The translations under genes were made by a program, and so were the position numbers. 64,000 nt of DNA from Aminobacterium sp. MB27-C1 (GTDB taxonomy: Bacteria; Synergistota; Synergistia; Synergistales; Aminobacteriaceae): positions 1,860,001-1,924,000 of the forward strand of contig NZ_CP133089.1 of NCBI RefSeq assembly GCF_030908405.1. The letters are read 5' to 3'. The notes under the pieces are model-generated. The model ran no database searches. It was not told where the DNA came from and worked only from the letters and a program-made list of their open reading frames with translations. How positions within the stretch are numbered: position 1 is the stretch's first letter; every line of letters starts with the position of its first letter. Positions 16,925-26,004 of the stretch are shown here, piece by piece.

Positions 16925-19900
16925 GCCATCAGAGAAGAAGTTTTTTCTCTCTGAAATGCAACCCTCCCGACTGTGCCATCATAAATGATCCCCCACTCAT
17001 ATCCCTATGCGGCAGTACTCCTTTCACCCTTAGCGCAAGATTCTATATCTCTAGCCGGGAATCAAATGCCACGATAATCACCCAAGAAGGCGTTTTTTCC
17101 TTAGAAATAGTAAAGGGTGCTCTTCGTTTTTTCTCAAAGGGACTAGGAACCTTCACTCTTGACATCGCTAAAGACCCTCTTGCAGAAAGGGACTGGAACA
17201 AAGTTGACATCGTCTACGACAAAACCAACGTCATAATATATTTACAAGGTTTTCCCGCACTGTCAGCCAAAACATCTTCCTCTCAATCTTCTTTCATCGA
17301 CAAGAATACTCCATGGAAAATGGGCCTTATGGAGGGCTATTTACAAGATGTGGAGTTCTACTCCCAAGCTCTAGATAAAGATGAAGTACAAAAACTCTTC
17401 TTCTCCAATCATCATATTTCCCGAGATAAGATTGAATTATGGGCCGATTTTGGGGAGTACGAACCGCTTGACCGCAGTTCCCGTAAACATAAGCTACAGC
17501 TGACGGGAGGTTGCGACATAGTGAATCTGGTATATGGTATTACGCCGGGGAAAGAAGGTTGTATTGTTCCTATAGGAACCGCTCCCGTCAACCCAGGAAG
17601 TAAAGAGTGTTCAACGTTCACATTATTAGCTAAAGTGTATCTTGGCATTACGACAGAGGATAATGACACATATATCTTTTGTAACGGCACACCTGAAAAA
17701 CCAGGATCCGTATGTTTGGGTTTATCCGATAAACAGACTCGCCCATTTTTTTCATTGGGAGAGAAACGTTTTACCTTCGACAGAGAGATCAAAGCTCAGA
17801 GATGGATAGACCTAACCGCGACTGTCTCTAGTACCTCAGTAAGCCTTCACATAGATGGATCCCCCGCTGGGAGCCATACCATCTCAACGTCCCCAGCAAG
17901 AACAGAAGGAGCCGAAATATACTTGGGCAACTGTCAGAAGGGAAGAACTTTCAACAACGGCCTCCAAGGACATCTGGATAGTATCTGTATCTTTTCCTCT
18001 GCCTTGACAGCAGAGAAGCTAACAGAATACGCTGATGTAGCACCTTACTACTTCGCCCCCGATCTAAAGGCTCTATGGATATTTTCTCAAGAAGGCAACG
18101 GCGCAGAGATCCTCCATGGTGGGAACCTCGCATATTCGAAAACAGAAGTAACCCTTATTGAAAATACTGTCTTAGACAGAGAACTACCTCCGTTCGAATT
18201 CGCCATGCCCGATAATGAAACAGGATTTAGCAACATGGAAGAATGGCAAAATCGTTTCGCCGCTGAAGTCTTCCTGCAAATATTGCATTCCGTAACAGGT
18301 CTTGAAGCTACGAGGGGATTTAAAGACGAGGAGAAACAGAAACTCAACGGTTCAATGTCGCTACTACTGAGGAATTGCTTAACTTCTGATCCTTCACTAT
18401 CGAATCTAATGATAGAAGACGAGCCAGATTCTAAAGATATTCTCGAGTTTATTCTTGCCATATACGGGTGCTTTGAACTGAGCGTTATACTATACTCGTT
18501 TTATTGTGCTTGGATCACACATAACCCCTTTGGGACAAGACCCTTCATGGTACGATTCCTCTATTGTGTAAGCAAATGCATAAAAAGTCCGGAATATCTT
18601 GCAGCAAATGGAGCCTTTATCCTGGCTGTCAGTAGAGGAATAAAGGGATACAGGGAAATACACCATTTTCCCAACACCGATCCATCTCAACCTACTGGTA
18701 GCGAAGAGTGCACCCTTTTAGTTAAATCCATCGCCTTCTACGATGAAACACTTATCGATGCAGGAGCGCTGTTAGGGAGACCTGATTTCGACCATGATCC
18801 TGTGCTTCCTGAATGGAATTCTTCGGAACTTAAGAACGCATCGATTCTCTATCATAATCAGGGAGAAAAGACAGAAAACATATTCGTCAAGGCAACCCTC
18901 AACTGCAACAATTTCACCAATGAGAAAATTGTTGTCACTATAGGTGCCAGGACACCTGAGAAATCCCTTTTAGGAAGAATCCCAGAGATAAACTTTACAG
19001 TTACGAAAAGCGGAAACTATACTGTTAAACTTCCTTTGAAGGATAATACTCTTTCTGGAGCACATTCCCAATGTTACACTCAACAATGGGAATGGTATTT
19101 CAAGGTAAAAGGAAAAGTCGAACCGCTGGGAACCACAGAACATAAAATCTACGTCATCTTAGGAAAGCCCTTATCTCCATGGACAACAGAGAAAGATACT
19201 GCCAACTTGCCTGTCTACCCCATGATAGACTTATGCAACGAAGTGACCAAACAGGAGTGTACGGAGACTGCAAAAGATAGAAAATTTGCGTCTCAGTTCG
19301 TAAAATGGTTCAGAAGCTGCGGGAAATTTGCTTCCAGAGAAAGGCTAGATAGCCCACAGAATGCAAGATGGACCAATTTCCACCGCATCCTTACCATAGA
19401 CGGCAAGGCTATCTTGACATCTATTCAAAACTTCGAAAAAACCCAAAAAACCGAGAACAAGGCCGCTTTCAACGATTTGGAAACAGCTTGTTTCCACTGC
19501 CTACTTGCCCGATTGGAAGGAGTGGAAGGCATAAAGATTCTGGAACTTTCTCCAGGACATAATGTATCAGGATTCTTGCTTAGAGGCGGTAAAGGACCTG
19601 ACGGCATCGTTATGGAAAAAGGAATAAGGGGAACCTATTCCGTCTGCGGAATCTATCCTGGAAGTGGCAAAATTCCACAAATTTGGGATGCTTTCCTGCA
19701 GTTGAAGGGCTCCGACAACAAATGGATAACCGCAACCGGTATAGCCTTTGGAGCTGGTGATAGGAAAAGTGATTTAGTAGGAACAAAAGATGATAAACAA
19801 TATCGCTCTCTTTTATGTATGCCGTTCAACACTTGCCAAGTGGGATTAAAAATAAATGTTCTTAAAATGAACACACTCCCTCTCACAAAGATAACGTCAG

Positions 19901-20835
19901 GGAATCCAGTTTTGGATATAACTCCGGGCAGACTAGATTTTGACAAATCGGTACAAGAGGGAATAAAACTCAACCCATTTCAAGTTAGATGCCATGCAAT
20001 AAGTTACGAGTCAATAGAGAAAGCTATCGTTCTCTGCATCAACACAGCAAACGAGAATGCCTCACACATTGCCAAAGAAGATTATGTTAATCTACTTGAA
20101 AATTTATGCAGAGCGGTGACGCTTACCCCTGAAGGAGAGGTCCCCCTCTCAACAACAATGGAAGGCTCGACATTTCTTGAACTTGCATTTCTGGAAGAAG
20201 ATTTTAACTTTCCTCTTGACGATGAAGGCAAGAAAGACATTGTGGAATATTGTAATCAACTTCTCTATTCATTGAATAGCTGTCTACCTAATCTTCGAAC
20301 AGGGATGTCCGACTGGAACTCTTCAATTGGAGCTAATCTAGACTTGGAAGAATGGATCCATGTAACTGGAGATGGAGAACAGTGTTATGTAGACTGTGCC
20401 TGGGATAATCCGGATATCTTTGAAATTCTGGAAAATACTATTTTGTCAGGGCTGCCTGTTCCTCCAAACGTAGGTTTTTATATCAGAAACACAAAGGATT
20501 GCCACCGTCTCTTCCATTTGAGGGAATTCCTTCTCGGTATTCGCAATAAAGGTGCTTCTCCATTAAAACAAAATCCATTCATATTACGTATGGCCCATGT
20601 AGATCTATATAACGAACTTCTTCAAGATAAAATCAGTGACCCAAGAAAAAGGATACTCTCTTCTTCCAACAACAATTGGCGTTTAAACGATTATATTCGG
20701 CATAACATGTCATCATCTTATCCGCAAGAAGAGCCTATTTACTTCTTGGCTAAAGATAGTAATGGTAATCTATTTTGGCTACAATGGCCTAACGCACAAT
20801 ACATGTATAATATTCCATTACCTGCTAATAATTAA
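16921..20835 (+). CDS. Giant LamG-domain protein, partner of the Hint protein
   Basis: A 1304-residue protein without signal peptide. Two LamG/concanavalin-like jelly-roll modules cover about residues 30-160 and 225-375; the first shows 'RDWNKVDIVYDKTNVIIYL', the second 'RWIDLTATVSSTSVSLHIDG'. A helical, partly hydrophobic region spans about 430-585. An Ig/CARDB-like beta module (about 620-750) ends in 'TTEHKIYVILGKPLSPW'. Next comes a Cys-rich region recalling transglutaminase-like cysteine-protease modules: 'ACFHCLLARLEGV' (Cys857, Cys860) and 'IWDAFLQLKG' near 920. The expected catalytic His is not evident, so it may be inactive. The C-terminus (1000-1304) is unassigned. ATG 16921 overlaps the Hint gene stop, giving translational coupling. 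Confidence 0.72.
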   Translation: MSHQRRSFFSLKCNPPDCAIINDPPLISLCGSTPFTLSARFYISSRESNATIITQEGVFSLEIVKGALRFFSKGLGTFTLDIAKDPLAERDWNKVDIVYDKTNVIIYLQGFPALSAKTSSSQSSFIDKNTPWKMGLMEGYLQDVEFYSQALDKDEVQKLFFSNHHISRDKIELWADFGEYEPLDRSSRKHKLQLTGGCDIVNLVYGITPGKEGCIVPIGTAPVNPGSKECSTFTLLAKVYLGITTEDNDTYIFCNGTPEKPGSVCLGLSDKQTRPFFSLGEKRFTFDREIKAQRWIDLTATVSSTSVSLHIDGSPAGSHTISTSPARTEGAEIYLGNCQKGRTFNNGLQGHLDSICIFSSALTAEKLTEYADVAPYYFAPDLKALWIFSQEGNGAEILHGGNLAYSKTEVTLIENTVLDRELPPFEFAMPDNETGFSNMEEWQNRFAAEVFLQILHSVTGLEATRGFKDEEKQKLNGSMSLLLRNCLTSDPSLSNLMIEDEPDSKDILEFILAIYGCFELSVILYSFYCAWITHNPFGTRPFMVRFLYCVSKCIKSPEYLAANGAFILAVSRGIKGYREIHHFPNTDPSQPTGSEECTLLVKSIAFYDETLIDAGALLGRPDFDHDPVLPEWNSSELKNASILYHNQGEKTENIFVKATLNCNNFTNEKIVVTIGARTPEKSLLGRIPEINFTVTKSGNYTVKLPLKDNTLSGAHSQCYTQQWEWYFKVKGKVEPLGTTEHKIYVILGKPLSPWTTEKDTANLPVYPMIDLCNEVTKQECTETAKDRKFASQFVKWFRSCGKFASRERLDSPQNARWTNFHRILTIDGKAILTSIQNFEKTQKTENKAAFNDLETACFHCLLARLEGVEGIKILELSPGHNVSGFLLRGGKGPDGIVMEKGIRGTYSVCGIYPGSGKIPQIWDAFLQLKGSDNKWITATGIAFGAGDRKSDLVGTKDDKQYRSLLCMPFNTCQVGLKINVLKMNTLPLTKITSGNPVLDITPGRLDFDKSVQEGIKLNPFQVRCHAISYESIEKAIVLCINTANENASHIAKEDYVNLLENLCRAVTLTPEGEVPLSTTMEGSTFLELAFLEEDFNFPLDDEGKKDIVEYCNQLLYSLNSCLPNLRTGMSDWNSSIGANLDLEEWIHVTGDGEQCYVDCAWDNPDIFEILENTILSGLPVPPNVGFYIRNTKDCHRLFHLREFLLGIRNKGASPLKQNPFILRMAHVDLYNELLQDKISDPRKRILSSSNNNWRLNDYIRHNMSSSYPQEEPIYFLAKDSNGNLFWLQWPNAQYMYNIPLPANN

Positions 20836-20877
20836 CATACATTTTCGTACGTTAATACTCAGAAGCACCAAAAGGAC

Positions 20878-20909
20878 AAAAAAGAATCCCTTGCGATTGC
20901 AAGGGATTC
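20878..20909 (-). terminator. Terminator of tRNA-Asn (copy 1)
   Basis: GAATCCCTTGC (20884-20894) pairs perfectly with GCAAGGGATTC (20899-20909). On the minus strand it is followed by six T residues. It also lies downstream of the LamG gene and may slow that transcript. Confidence 0.85.
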
Positions 20910-20941
20910 TTATATGTAAAAACATCTTGAATTCTAAAATT

Positions 20942-21017
20942 TGGCTCCTCGGGCAGGACTCGAACCTGCAACCTAGTGGTTAACAGCCACCCGCTCTGCC
21001 GATTGAGCTACCGAGGA
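20942..21017 (-). tRNA. tRNA-Asn (GTT), copy 1
   Basis: A 76-nt cloverleaf with 7-bp acceptor TCCTCGG/CCGAGGA, GTT anticodon, GGTTCGAGTCC T-arm and encoded CCA. It is identical to the copy at 31340-31415, but the downstream terminators differ. Confidence 0.97.
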
Positions 21018-21091
21018 ATATCAAAACTCGTTTATTAAACACCTAATATACTCTTTTGGCAAGTCCCTTTAAGGAAGAAACGCACCAAGTT

Positions 21092-21721
21092 CTATGAATA
21101 TAAATATTTTAGTGATGCCTGAAAACTATCGACCATTTTTTCAATTTCAGCAACCTTATATTCTTTTTTCATCAACGTACCAAGCATTCCGCAGTACGTA
21201 TATACGGTCAGATCACTTAAAATTTTTATCTGTTCTTCTGTATATTTTGTGCTGGAGTGTTTTATATAGTTTTCGTTTTCAAAGAAAAGCTCCCCCATTT
21301 GAAGCATAAGTTGAGATACTTCTCCTACGTTAAAGACATCCATATCAAAAATATAATAATAATCTTTTATTATCTGATACACCTGATCTCTATAAGGACC
21401 TATAAAAAGTTGAGCGAATATCTCTGGCGTAAAGAATGAAGAACGAGCGATATTTGCCCACATTTGTATGGCAATTTCAAGAGAGTTGTTACTCAATCTT
21501 TTAAAGTATTTGAAGTCCTCTACGTAAGGTTCCAAATAACCAATGCACGCATAGGTCAATAAATGATCGAAGTTTTCAAAATGTCGATAGAGGGCTGCAG
21601 AGCTATAACCAGTTTTTGCTGCTACTTTACGTATAGTAACGTTGGTAATTCCCTGATCTCCAATCATATCGTAGGTAGTTTTTATTAAAATTTTTTTAAC
21701 TGCCTTATTACTCATTAACAT
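21092..21721 (-). CDS. TetR family transcriptional regulator
   Basis: A one-domain repressor type of about 209 residues. The N-terminal helix-turn-helix is clear: 'GITNVTIRKVAAKTGYSS' followed by 'AALYRHFENFDHLL'. The C-terminal ligand and dimer region is helical and unique. It is transcribed in the same direction as, and downstream of, the transporter/M20 module at 21954-24561, so it is the natural candidate for that module's regulator. ATG 21721 is used (GAGAGG site); ATG 21715 is also possible. The 13-bp palindrome GCTCTATAAGAGC lies at 21758-21770 in its own leader. Confidence 0.87.
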   Translation of the reverse strand: MLMSNKAVKKILIKTTYDMIGDQGITNVTIRKVAAKTGYSSAALYRHFENFDHLLTYACIGYLEPYVEDFKYFKRLSNNSLEIAIQMWANIARSSFFTPEIFAQLFIGPYRDQVYQIIKDYYYIFDMDVFNVGEVSQLMLQMGELFFENENYIKHSSTKYTEEQIKILSDLTVYTYCGMLGTLMKKEYKVAEIEKMVDSFQASLKYLYS

Positions 21722-21842
21722 ATCCACCTCTCGTATAAAACCGGCGTTAGCAATGAAGCTCTATAAGAGCCATACACATTAATTGTTATCATCTTACCGC
21801 AGAAGACAAAGAGAAGATAGTCTTGAAGACTGGATAAAAGAA

Positions 21843-21888
21843 ACCCTGTGCCTGATTAGATAAAACCAGCTCTAATCAGAGACAGGGT
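21843..21888 (-). terminator. Long hairpin terminator of the second M20 module
   Basis: ACCCTGT..CTGATTAGA (21843-21860) pairs with TCTAATCAG..ACAGGGT (21871-21888), interrupted by one 2-nt internal loop. The minus strand continues with TTTCTTTT, so it terminates the operon ending at 21954. Confidence 0.7.
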
Positions 21889-21953
21889 CGTTATTAATAG
21901 CAAATAAATTTTTATCTTTCCTCAGTGAAGCTAAGACATTATAGTGTTAATTT

Positions 21954-22649
21954 TTATTCACTAGCATCAACACTGTTATCTTTATATGTAAGTTTGGCAA
22001 ATAACATCGTACCGAAAATAGGAACCAAAATATTTATGATATATGGATCTAACGGAAGCCAATTAAACAACCCTTTGTTATACAGAGTCAAACAGAGAAT
22101 GCCGAGCCCCATACCGCATACACCAGACTTCACATCGTCCAATGAAAACTGGGCAAAAACTGCACCAAACAGGGCCGGAAGCAAAAATGAAAAAGAATCG
22201 GTAACATTTTTGGGAAGCATAGCAATAAGCTTGGTTCCTACGATAACTCCTACAACAAGCAAAATAATATTAACAAAAACTGAGGCTCCTACGCCTATCG
22301 TCGATATAACCGAGCCCTCTTCAGATCCAACTTCCGTATTTGTCGCTTTAAGAGCTGCTGCTGCGCAAGGAATTCTAAGATTACTTATATTTCCAGATAA
22401 GAAAGAAATATATGTTCCTGGAATACCGAGTATCGGAAAGAAAGAAATAGGCTCAATGAACCACCATACTGCATTCACGGATAACTGGGCTACCAATGCA
22501 ACCATAAGAGGCCCTTTCTCGGGAACGATATTAAAAAGGTATGTAACTGCCAAGGCAGGAAAGAAAACGAGGAAAGCACCTATCCAGCATGTCCATTTTC
22601 CGGCCTTTGTAATTTGTGGAATATATGTATCGTTATAGTAGTTTTTCAT
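21954..22649 (-). CDS. Uncharacterised membrane protein, first half of the second paired module
   Basis: A polytopic membrane protein of 231 residues, paralogous to 1687-2352. The shared core is 'FPILGIPGTYISFLSGN' followed by 'ISNLRIPCAAAALKA', then a conserved GSEEGSVISTIGVG-type loop with acidic residues. It is the last gene of the M20-DUF5058-membrane protein operon and sits 12 bp after the DUF5058-like gene. The conservation of both subunits and their order in two distant modules argues that the two membrane proteins form one complex. No function is known to me. Confidence 0.75.
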   Translation of the reverse strand: MKNYYNDTYIPQITKAGKWTCWIGAFLVFFPALAVTYLFNIVPEKGPLMVALVAQLSVNAVWWFIEPISFFPILGIPGTYISFLSGNISNLRIPCAAAALKATNTEVGSEEGSVISTIGVGASVFVNIILLVVGVIVGTKLIAMLPKNVTDSFSFLLPALFGAVFAQFSLDDVKSGVCGMGLGILCLTLYNKGLFNWLPLDPYIINILVPIFGTMLFAKLTYKDNSVDASE

Positions 22650-22661
22650 CGTTTTTTCCTC

Positions 22662-23360
22662 CTAGATAAGTACTGCGCACAAAACGCCGCCTACCATAGC
22701 TATCGTAAGTCCCCACTCGTTCAACCATTTCTTTTTCGTTTTCTTGTAACAAATCATAATAGCCAACATAAGGAGGAACCCCGCCGACAAAGCAACTGTC
22801 TTTCCATCCATACTAATTGCATATCCTGCATTTAAGTATCCATAGGCTCCCAACATTGCAGCTGTTGATATAACAGGAACCATTCTAGAAGCACCGCCAG
22901 TAAATTTATTTTTGAACTTATCCATTTTGTCTGTAATCAAGGCGGTAAAAACAATCCATCCAATGCAACCTACTGCCATTGCCCATAAGGTTGTTACAAA
23001 AACACCTTGAGGAATAGAGGGATCTGTGAGCACTACTCCGTAAGCATCAGCAGCAAATTGAGCCGCAAGCAATTCATAAGCTACATTACCGATATATGCC
23101 AATCTCATTAATGCAGTGGGGCCACCTACAACAATAAGCAAAGAAACCATTCCAATAACGATGACTATCGATGGACCTATTGAGGAAATAGAGCCTGTTA
23201 TAAACGCTGTTTTCATTTTTTCCTCGCTTATTCCCATCTCTTTTCCTGCTTTAAAGCTCTTTTTCAAAAAGATTATGGTTTGAAATAACACTAATCCGAC
23301 CGCAAGTGCTGTTATCCCCCAAAGAAGAGGACTATTTGCTATCGATGCGTAGCTTTCCAT
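22662..23360 (-). CDS. DUF5058-like membrane protein, second paired module
   Basis: A polytopic membrane protein of 232 residues with about six hydrophobic segments, paralogous to 2368-3075. Landmarks are 'SYASIANSPLLWGI' at the start, 'SSIGPSIVIVIGMVSLLI', 'GGPTALMRLAYIGNVAYE' and the C-terminal 'KKWLNEWGLTIAMVGG'. It starts at ATG 23360 after GGAGGTAT, only 4 bp after the M20 stop codon, so all three genes are tightly co-translated. I infer a role in moving the substrate or product of the adjacent hydrolase. Confidence 0.76.
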   Translation of the reverse strand: MESYASIANSPLLWGITALAVGLVLFQTIIFLKKSFKAGKEMGISEEKMKTAFITGSISSIGPSIVIVIGMVSLLIVVGGPTALMRLAYIGNVAYELLAAQFAADAYGVVLTDPSIPQGVFVTTLWAMAVGCIGWIVFTALITDKMDKFKNKFTGGASRMVPVISTAAMLGAYGYLNAGYAISMDGKTVALSAGFLLMLAIMICYKKTKKKWLNEWGLTIAMVGGVLCAVLI

Positions 23361-23364
23361 ATGC

Positions 23365-24561
23365 CTATACCTCCATGTTTTCTGTTATTTTGTCCATGAT
23401 CCCGGTTAGTAATTCAACCCCGATACATAGACATTCTTCGTCAACGTCAAATAATGGATGATGGAATGTAATTTTGCCCAAATCATCTACTTTAGAGGTT
23501 CCAAAATAAAAATAACTTGCTTTAGATTTCAAACCATAATATGCAAAATCGTCATACCCCATCTCAGGCAGTTCCATATACGAGACATTTTCAGCACCCA
23601 GAACTTCATTTCCTACAGATTCAAAAATATCAATCATGTCGTCTTCGTTTTTAAGTGCAATGCTTATAGTCTCTATATCAATTTCAGAGGAACACCCTCT
23701 TAATACACAGACACTCTCAAGTATTTCTTTTATTCTCTTCAAGACAAAGGTTCTGACTTCACTATCAAAGGTCCTGACCGTTCCGCTCATAGTGACTACA
23801 GGAGGAATAACGTTTGTTCCCTTTGGAGTTCCTGCATTAAAGGAACATATGGATAACACTGTAGATTTCACAGGATCAAGCTCTCGAGTCAACATGTTTT
23901 GCAACGCGTTATAAACTTCCACTCCGGTCATGAGAGCATCTTTTGTCTGATGAGGATAAGCGCCGTGACCACCAGTTCCCTTGATCGCTATTATGAAGTT
24001 ATCTGCACTAGCCAACATTTCATTTCTCCGCAGAAGCATAGTGCCAACAGGATGGTCTGGGTTCGTATGGAACCCAATCATTACATCAATATCATCAACC
24101 TGTCCGCTATCAGTAATCAGCTTGGCGCCACCAGGAGCCGGCCCCTCTTCTGCAGGCTGGAAAACAACTTTCAATGCTCCCTTCAACTCATCTCTGTGTT
24201 CTGAATAGTATTTCAGTACACCAAGGGCAACCGTAGTGTGGACATCGTGTCCACAAGCATGACACACGCCAGGATTCTGCGATTTGTAATCTACATCTTT
24301 CTGATCCACTATGGGCAAAGCATCAATGTCTGCCCTTATGCCAATTACTGGCCCATCGCTATTTCCTTCTATTGTCGCGATGACAGCAGTTTTGCAGAAA
24401 TTCTTTACAACGCTAACACCCGGGAAATCCTCTAATATCTCTACGATTCTTCTCGACGTACGAATTTCTTCAAATCCTGTTTCAGGATGTTTGTGAAAAT
24501 CTCTTCGCCAGCAAACCATCTCTCCCTTATAGCTGCGAATACACTCTTTTCTATCTGCCAC
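23365..24561 (-). CDS. M20D-type amidohydrolase (N-acyl amino acid / hippurate hydrolase-like)
   Basis: A 398-residue cytoplasmic metallohydrolase of the IAA-amino-acid/hippurate hydrolase group. It differs in subfamily from the M20A enzyme at 3108. Metal motifs: 'GIRADIDALP', 'GVCHACGHDVHTT' (metal Cys and His), 'PAEEGPAPGGA' (Glu-Glu) and 'IGFHTNPDHPVG' (His). The lid has 'GTGGHGAYPHQTKDAL', and the C-terminal metal His is in 'ITFHHPLF'. Members release free amino acids from N-acyl or aromatic amide conjugates. ATG 24561 has AAGGAGG. It heads the operon. Confidence 0.92.
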   Translation of the reverse strand: MADRKECIRSYKGEMVCWRRDFHKHPETGFEEIRTSRRIVEILEDFPGVSVVKNFCKTAVIATIEGNSDGPVIGIRADIDALPIVDQKDVDYKSQNPGVCHACGHDVHTTVALGVLKYYSEHRDELKGALKVVFQPAEEGPAPGGAKLITDSGQVDDIDVMIGFHTNPDHPVGTMLLRRNEMLASADNFIIAIKGTGGHGAYPHQTKDALMTGVEVYNALQNMLTRELDPVKSTVLSICSFNAGTPKGTNVIPPVVTMSGTVRTFDSEVRTFVLKRIKEILESVCVLRGCSSEIDIETISIALKNEDDMIDIFESVGNEVLGAENVSYMELPEMGYDDFAYYGLKSKASYFYFGTSKVDDLGKITFHHPLFDVDEECLCIGVELLTGIMDKITENMEV

Positions 24562-24670
24562 ATCGTTTCCTCCTTACGTAAGTAAATTAGTTAGCTTAAT
24601 TTATAAGAGCATGAAAAATACAAAGATTTTTCATTAAAATTTTCTCATCAACTTGCGTTAAACAAAATAT

Positions 24671-24769
24671 GTTATCAAGATAACTGGATAATAACACCCT
24701 AATATTGATTCGTCAATAAATTCACTAGTATATTTTTATATATTTATCTTATTTAGTTATCTTGTTAAC
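24671..24769. promoter_or_regulatory. Promoter and paired palindromic operators of the second M20 module
   Basis: On the minus strand TTGACG (24716-24711), a 17-bp spacer and TATTAT (24693-24688) form a promoter for the operon starting at 24561. The 14-bp palindrome GTTATCAAGATAAC (24671-24684) covers the predicted transcript start. A near-copy, GTTATCTTGTTAAC (24756-24769), lies about 85 bp upstream. This is a classic repressor layout; the TetR protein at 21092 is the likely ligand. The rest of 24562-24797 is AT-rich with no gene. Confidence 0.6.
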
Positions 24770-24797
24770 CTAATGCATTTAAAACTGGTTAGAAAAT

Positions 24798-24874
24798 AAC
24801 AAAAAAAGCCGTTTCGGAAAATCCGAAACGGCTTGAATTATCTGGTACCTCGTGCAAGACTCGAACATGCAACT
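24798..24874 (-). repeat. Degenerate tRNA-Asn 3' end plus terminator (attachment-like repeat)
   Basis: Bases 24843-24874 match the T-arm, acceptor 3' strand and CCA of tRNA-Asn, with about five mismatches. Bases 24798-24842 repeat the downstream sequence and GCCGTTTCGGA hairpin found after the intact tRNA-Asn at 31296-31339. Both copies have the same orientation. The 5' half of the tRNA is absent. The hairpin still ends in a T-run on the minus strand and now terminates the ABC operon. Confidence 0.75.
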
Positions 24875-24891
24875 AACAAAATTATATTATT

Positions 24892-25992
24892 TCATATGAT
24901 ACGTAATTCAGTTTCTTTATCAAACAAGTTAACATTTGAGGAATTAAAGTATATCTTCACATATTTACCTACCTCTATATCATAATCTGCCGGCATTTTA
25001 CCTACAACACTACCTACTTGGGTATTTATATACACGAGCGTTTCAGAACCTAAAAGTTCTGTGAACTCTACACAACCTGTTAAAGGTTTCATTTCGACAG
25101 GGGGTATTTCGAAAGAAACGTTTTCCGCTCTAACTCCCAATACTATCGATTTCCCTACGTATTCTTTATCCTTTAGAATTTTCTGCTGCTCTTTATGTAA
25201 AAAAAGCATTCCCTCTTTAAAAATTAATTTTATTTCGCTCTTATCCTCAACAACTTTTGCTTCCACCAAATTAATCTGAGGTGAACCAATAAAACTCGCC
25301 ACAAAAATATTAGATGGATCATTGTAAATGTTTCTAGGAGTATCATTTTGCTGTATAAGCCCATCTCTCATAACAATAATTCTAGACCCCATAGTCATCG
25401 CTTCTGTTTGGTCATGAGTAACATAAACAAATGTAGCCTTCAATCTTTTATGAAGTTTTATAATTTCAGCACGCATTTGAACTCTGAGTTTAGCATCCAA
25501 ACTCGAAAGAGGTTCGTCCATTAAAAAGACTTGGGGTTCCCTGACTATTGCTCGACCTAACGCAACTCGCTGTCTTTGACCTCCCGAAATTTGATCAGGT
25601 TTTCTTTGTAACAACTCTTCTATATCTAATATATGGGAAGCTGCCATAACCTTTTCTTCAATTTTTGATGGCTTCTCTTTTTTCATCTTAAGACCGAAGG
25701 CGAGGTTTTCATAAACTGTCATATGAGGATATAACGCACAATTTTGAAAAACCATGGCAATATCTCTTTTATTAGGCTCAATATTATTTGCTCTTATACC
25801 ACTGATATATAGATCTCCAGAAGTAACTTCTTCAAGTCCTGCAATCATCCTGAGTAAAGTCGTCTTTCCACATCCAGAAGGCCCTACAATAACAATGAAT
25901 TCCCTATCTTCTATATCCAAATTTAAACTTTTTATTGAATGAACTCCATTTTTATAAATTTTATTAACGTTGTTTAGTTGTAATCTTTTCAA
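24892..25992 (-). CDS. Sugar-type ABC transporter ATP-binding protein (UgpC/MsmX-like)
   Basis: A 366-residue ATPase of the CUT1 carbohydrate class. Walker A 'GPSGCGKTT', Q-loop 'MVFQNCALYPHMTVYENLA', signature 'ISGGQRQRVALGRAI' and Walker B 'QVFLMDEPLSSLDAKLR' are intact. The C-terminal 110 residues form a TOBE/MalK-like regulatory domain. It is the last gene of the four-gene importer operon. The start is either GTG 25998 or TTG 25992; TTG is preferred because its spacing to AGGAG is better and it yields the family's usual N-terminus. The stop lies 17 bp from the tRNA-Asn fragment. Confidence 0.93.
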   Translation of the reverse strand: MKRLQLNNVNKIYKNGVHSIKSLNLDIEDREFIVIVGPSGCGKTTLLRMIAGLEEVTSGDLYISGIRANNIEPNKRDIAMVFQNCALYPHMTVYENLAFGLKMKKEKPSKIEEKVMAASHILDIEELLQRKPDQISGGQRQRVALGRAIVREPQVFLMDEPLSSLDAKLRVQMRAEIIKLHKRLKATFVYVTHDQTEAMTMGSRIIVMRDGLIQQNDTPRNIYNDPSNIFVASFIGSPQINLVEAKVVEDKSEIKLIFKEGMLFLHKEQQKILKDKEYVGKSIVLGVRAENVSFEIPPVEMKPLTGCVEFTELLGSETLVYINTQVGSVVGKMPADYDIEVGKYVKIYFNSSNVNLFDKETELRII

Positions 25993-26004
25993 TGTCACAC
26001 TCTC

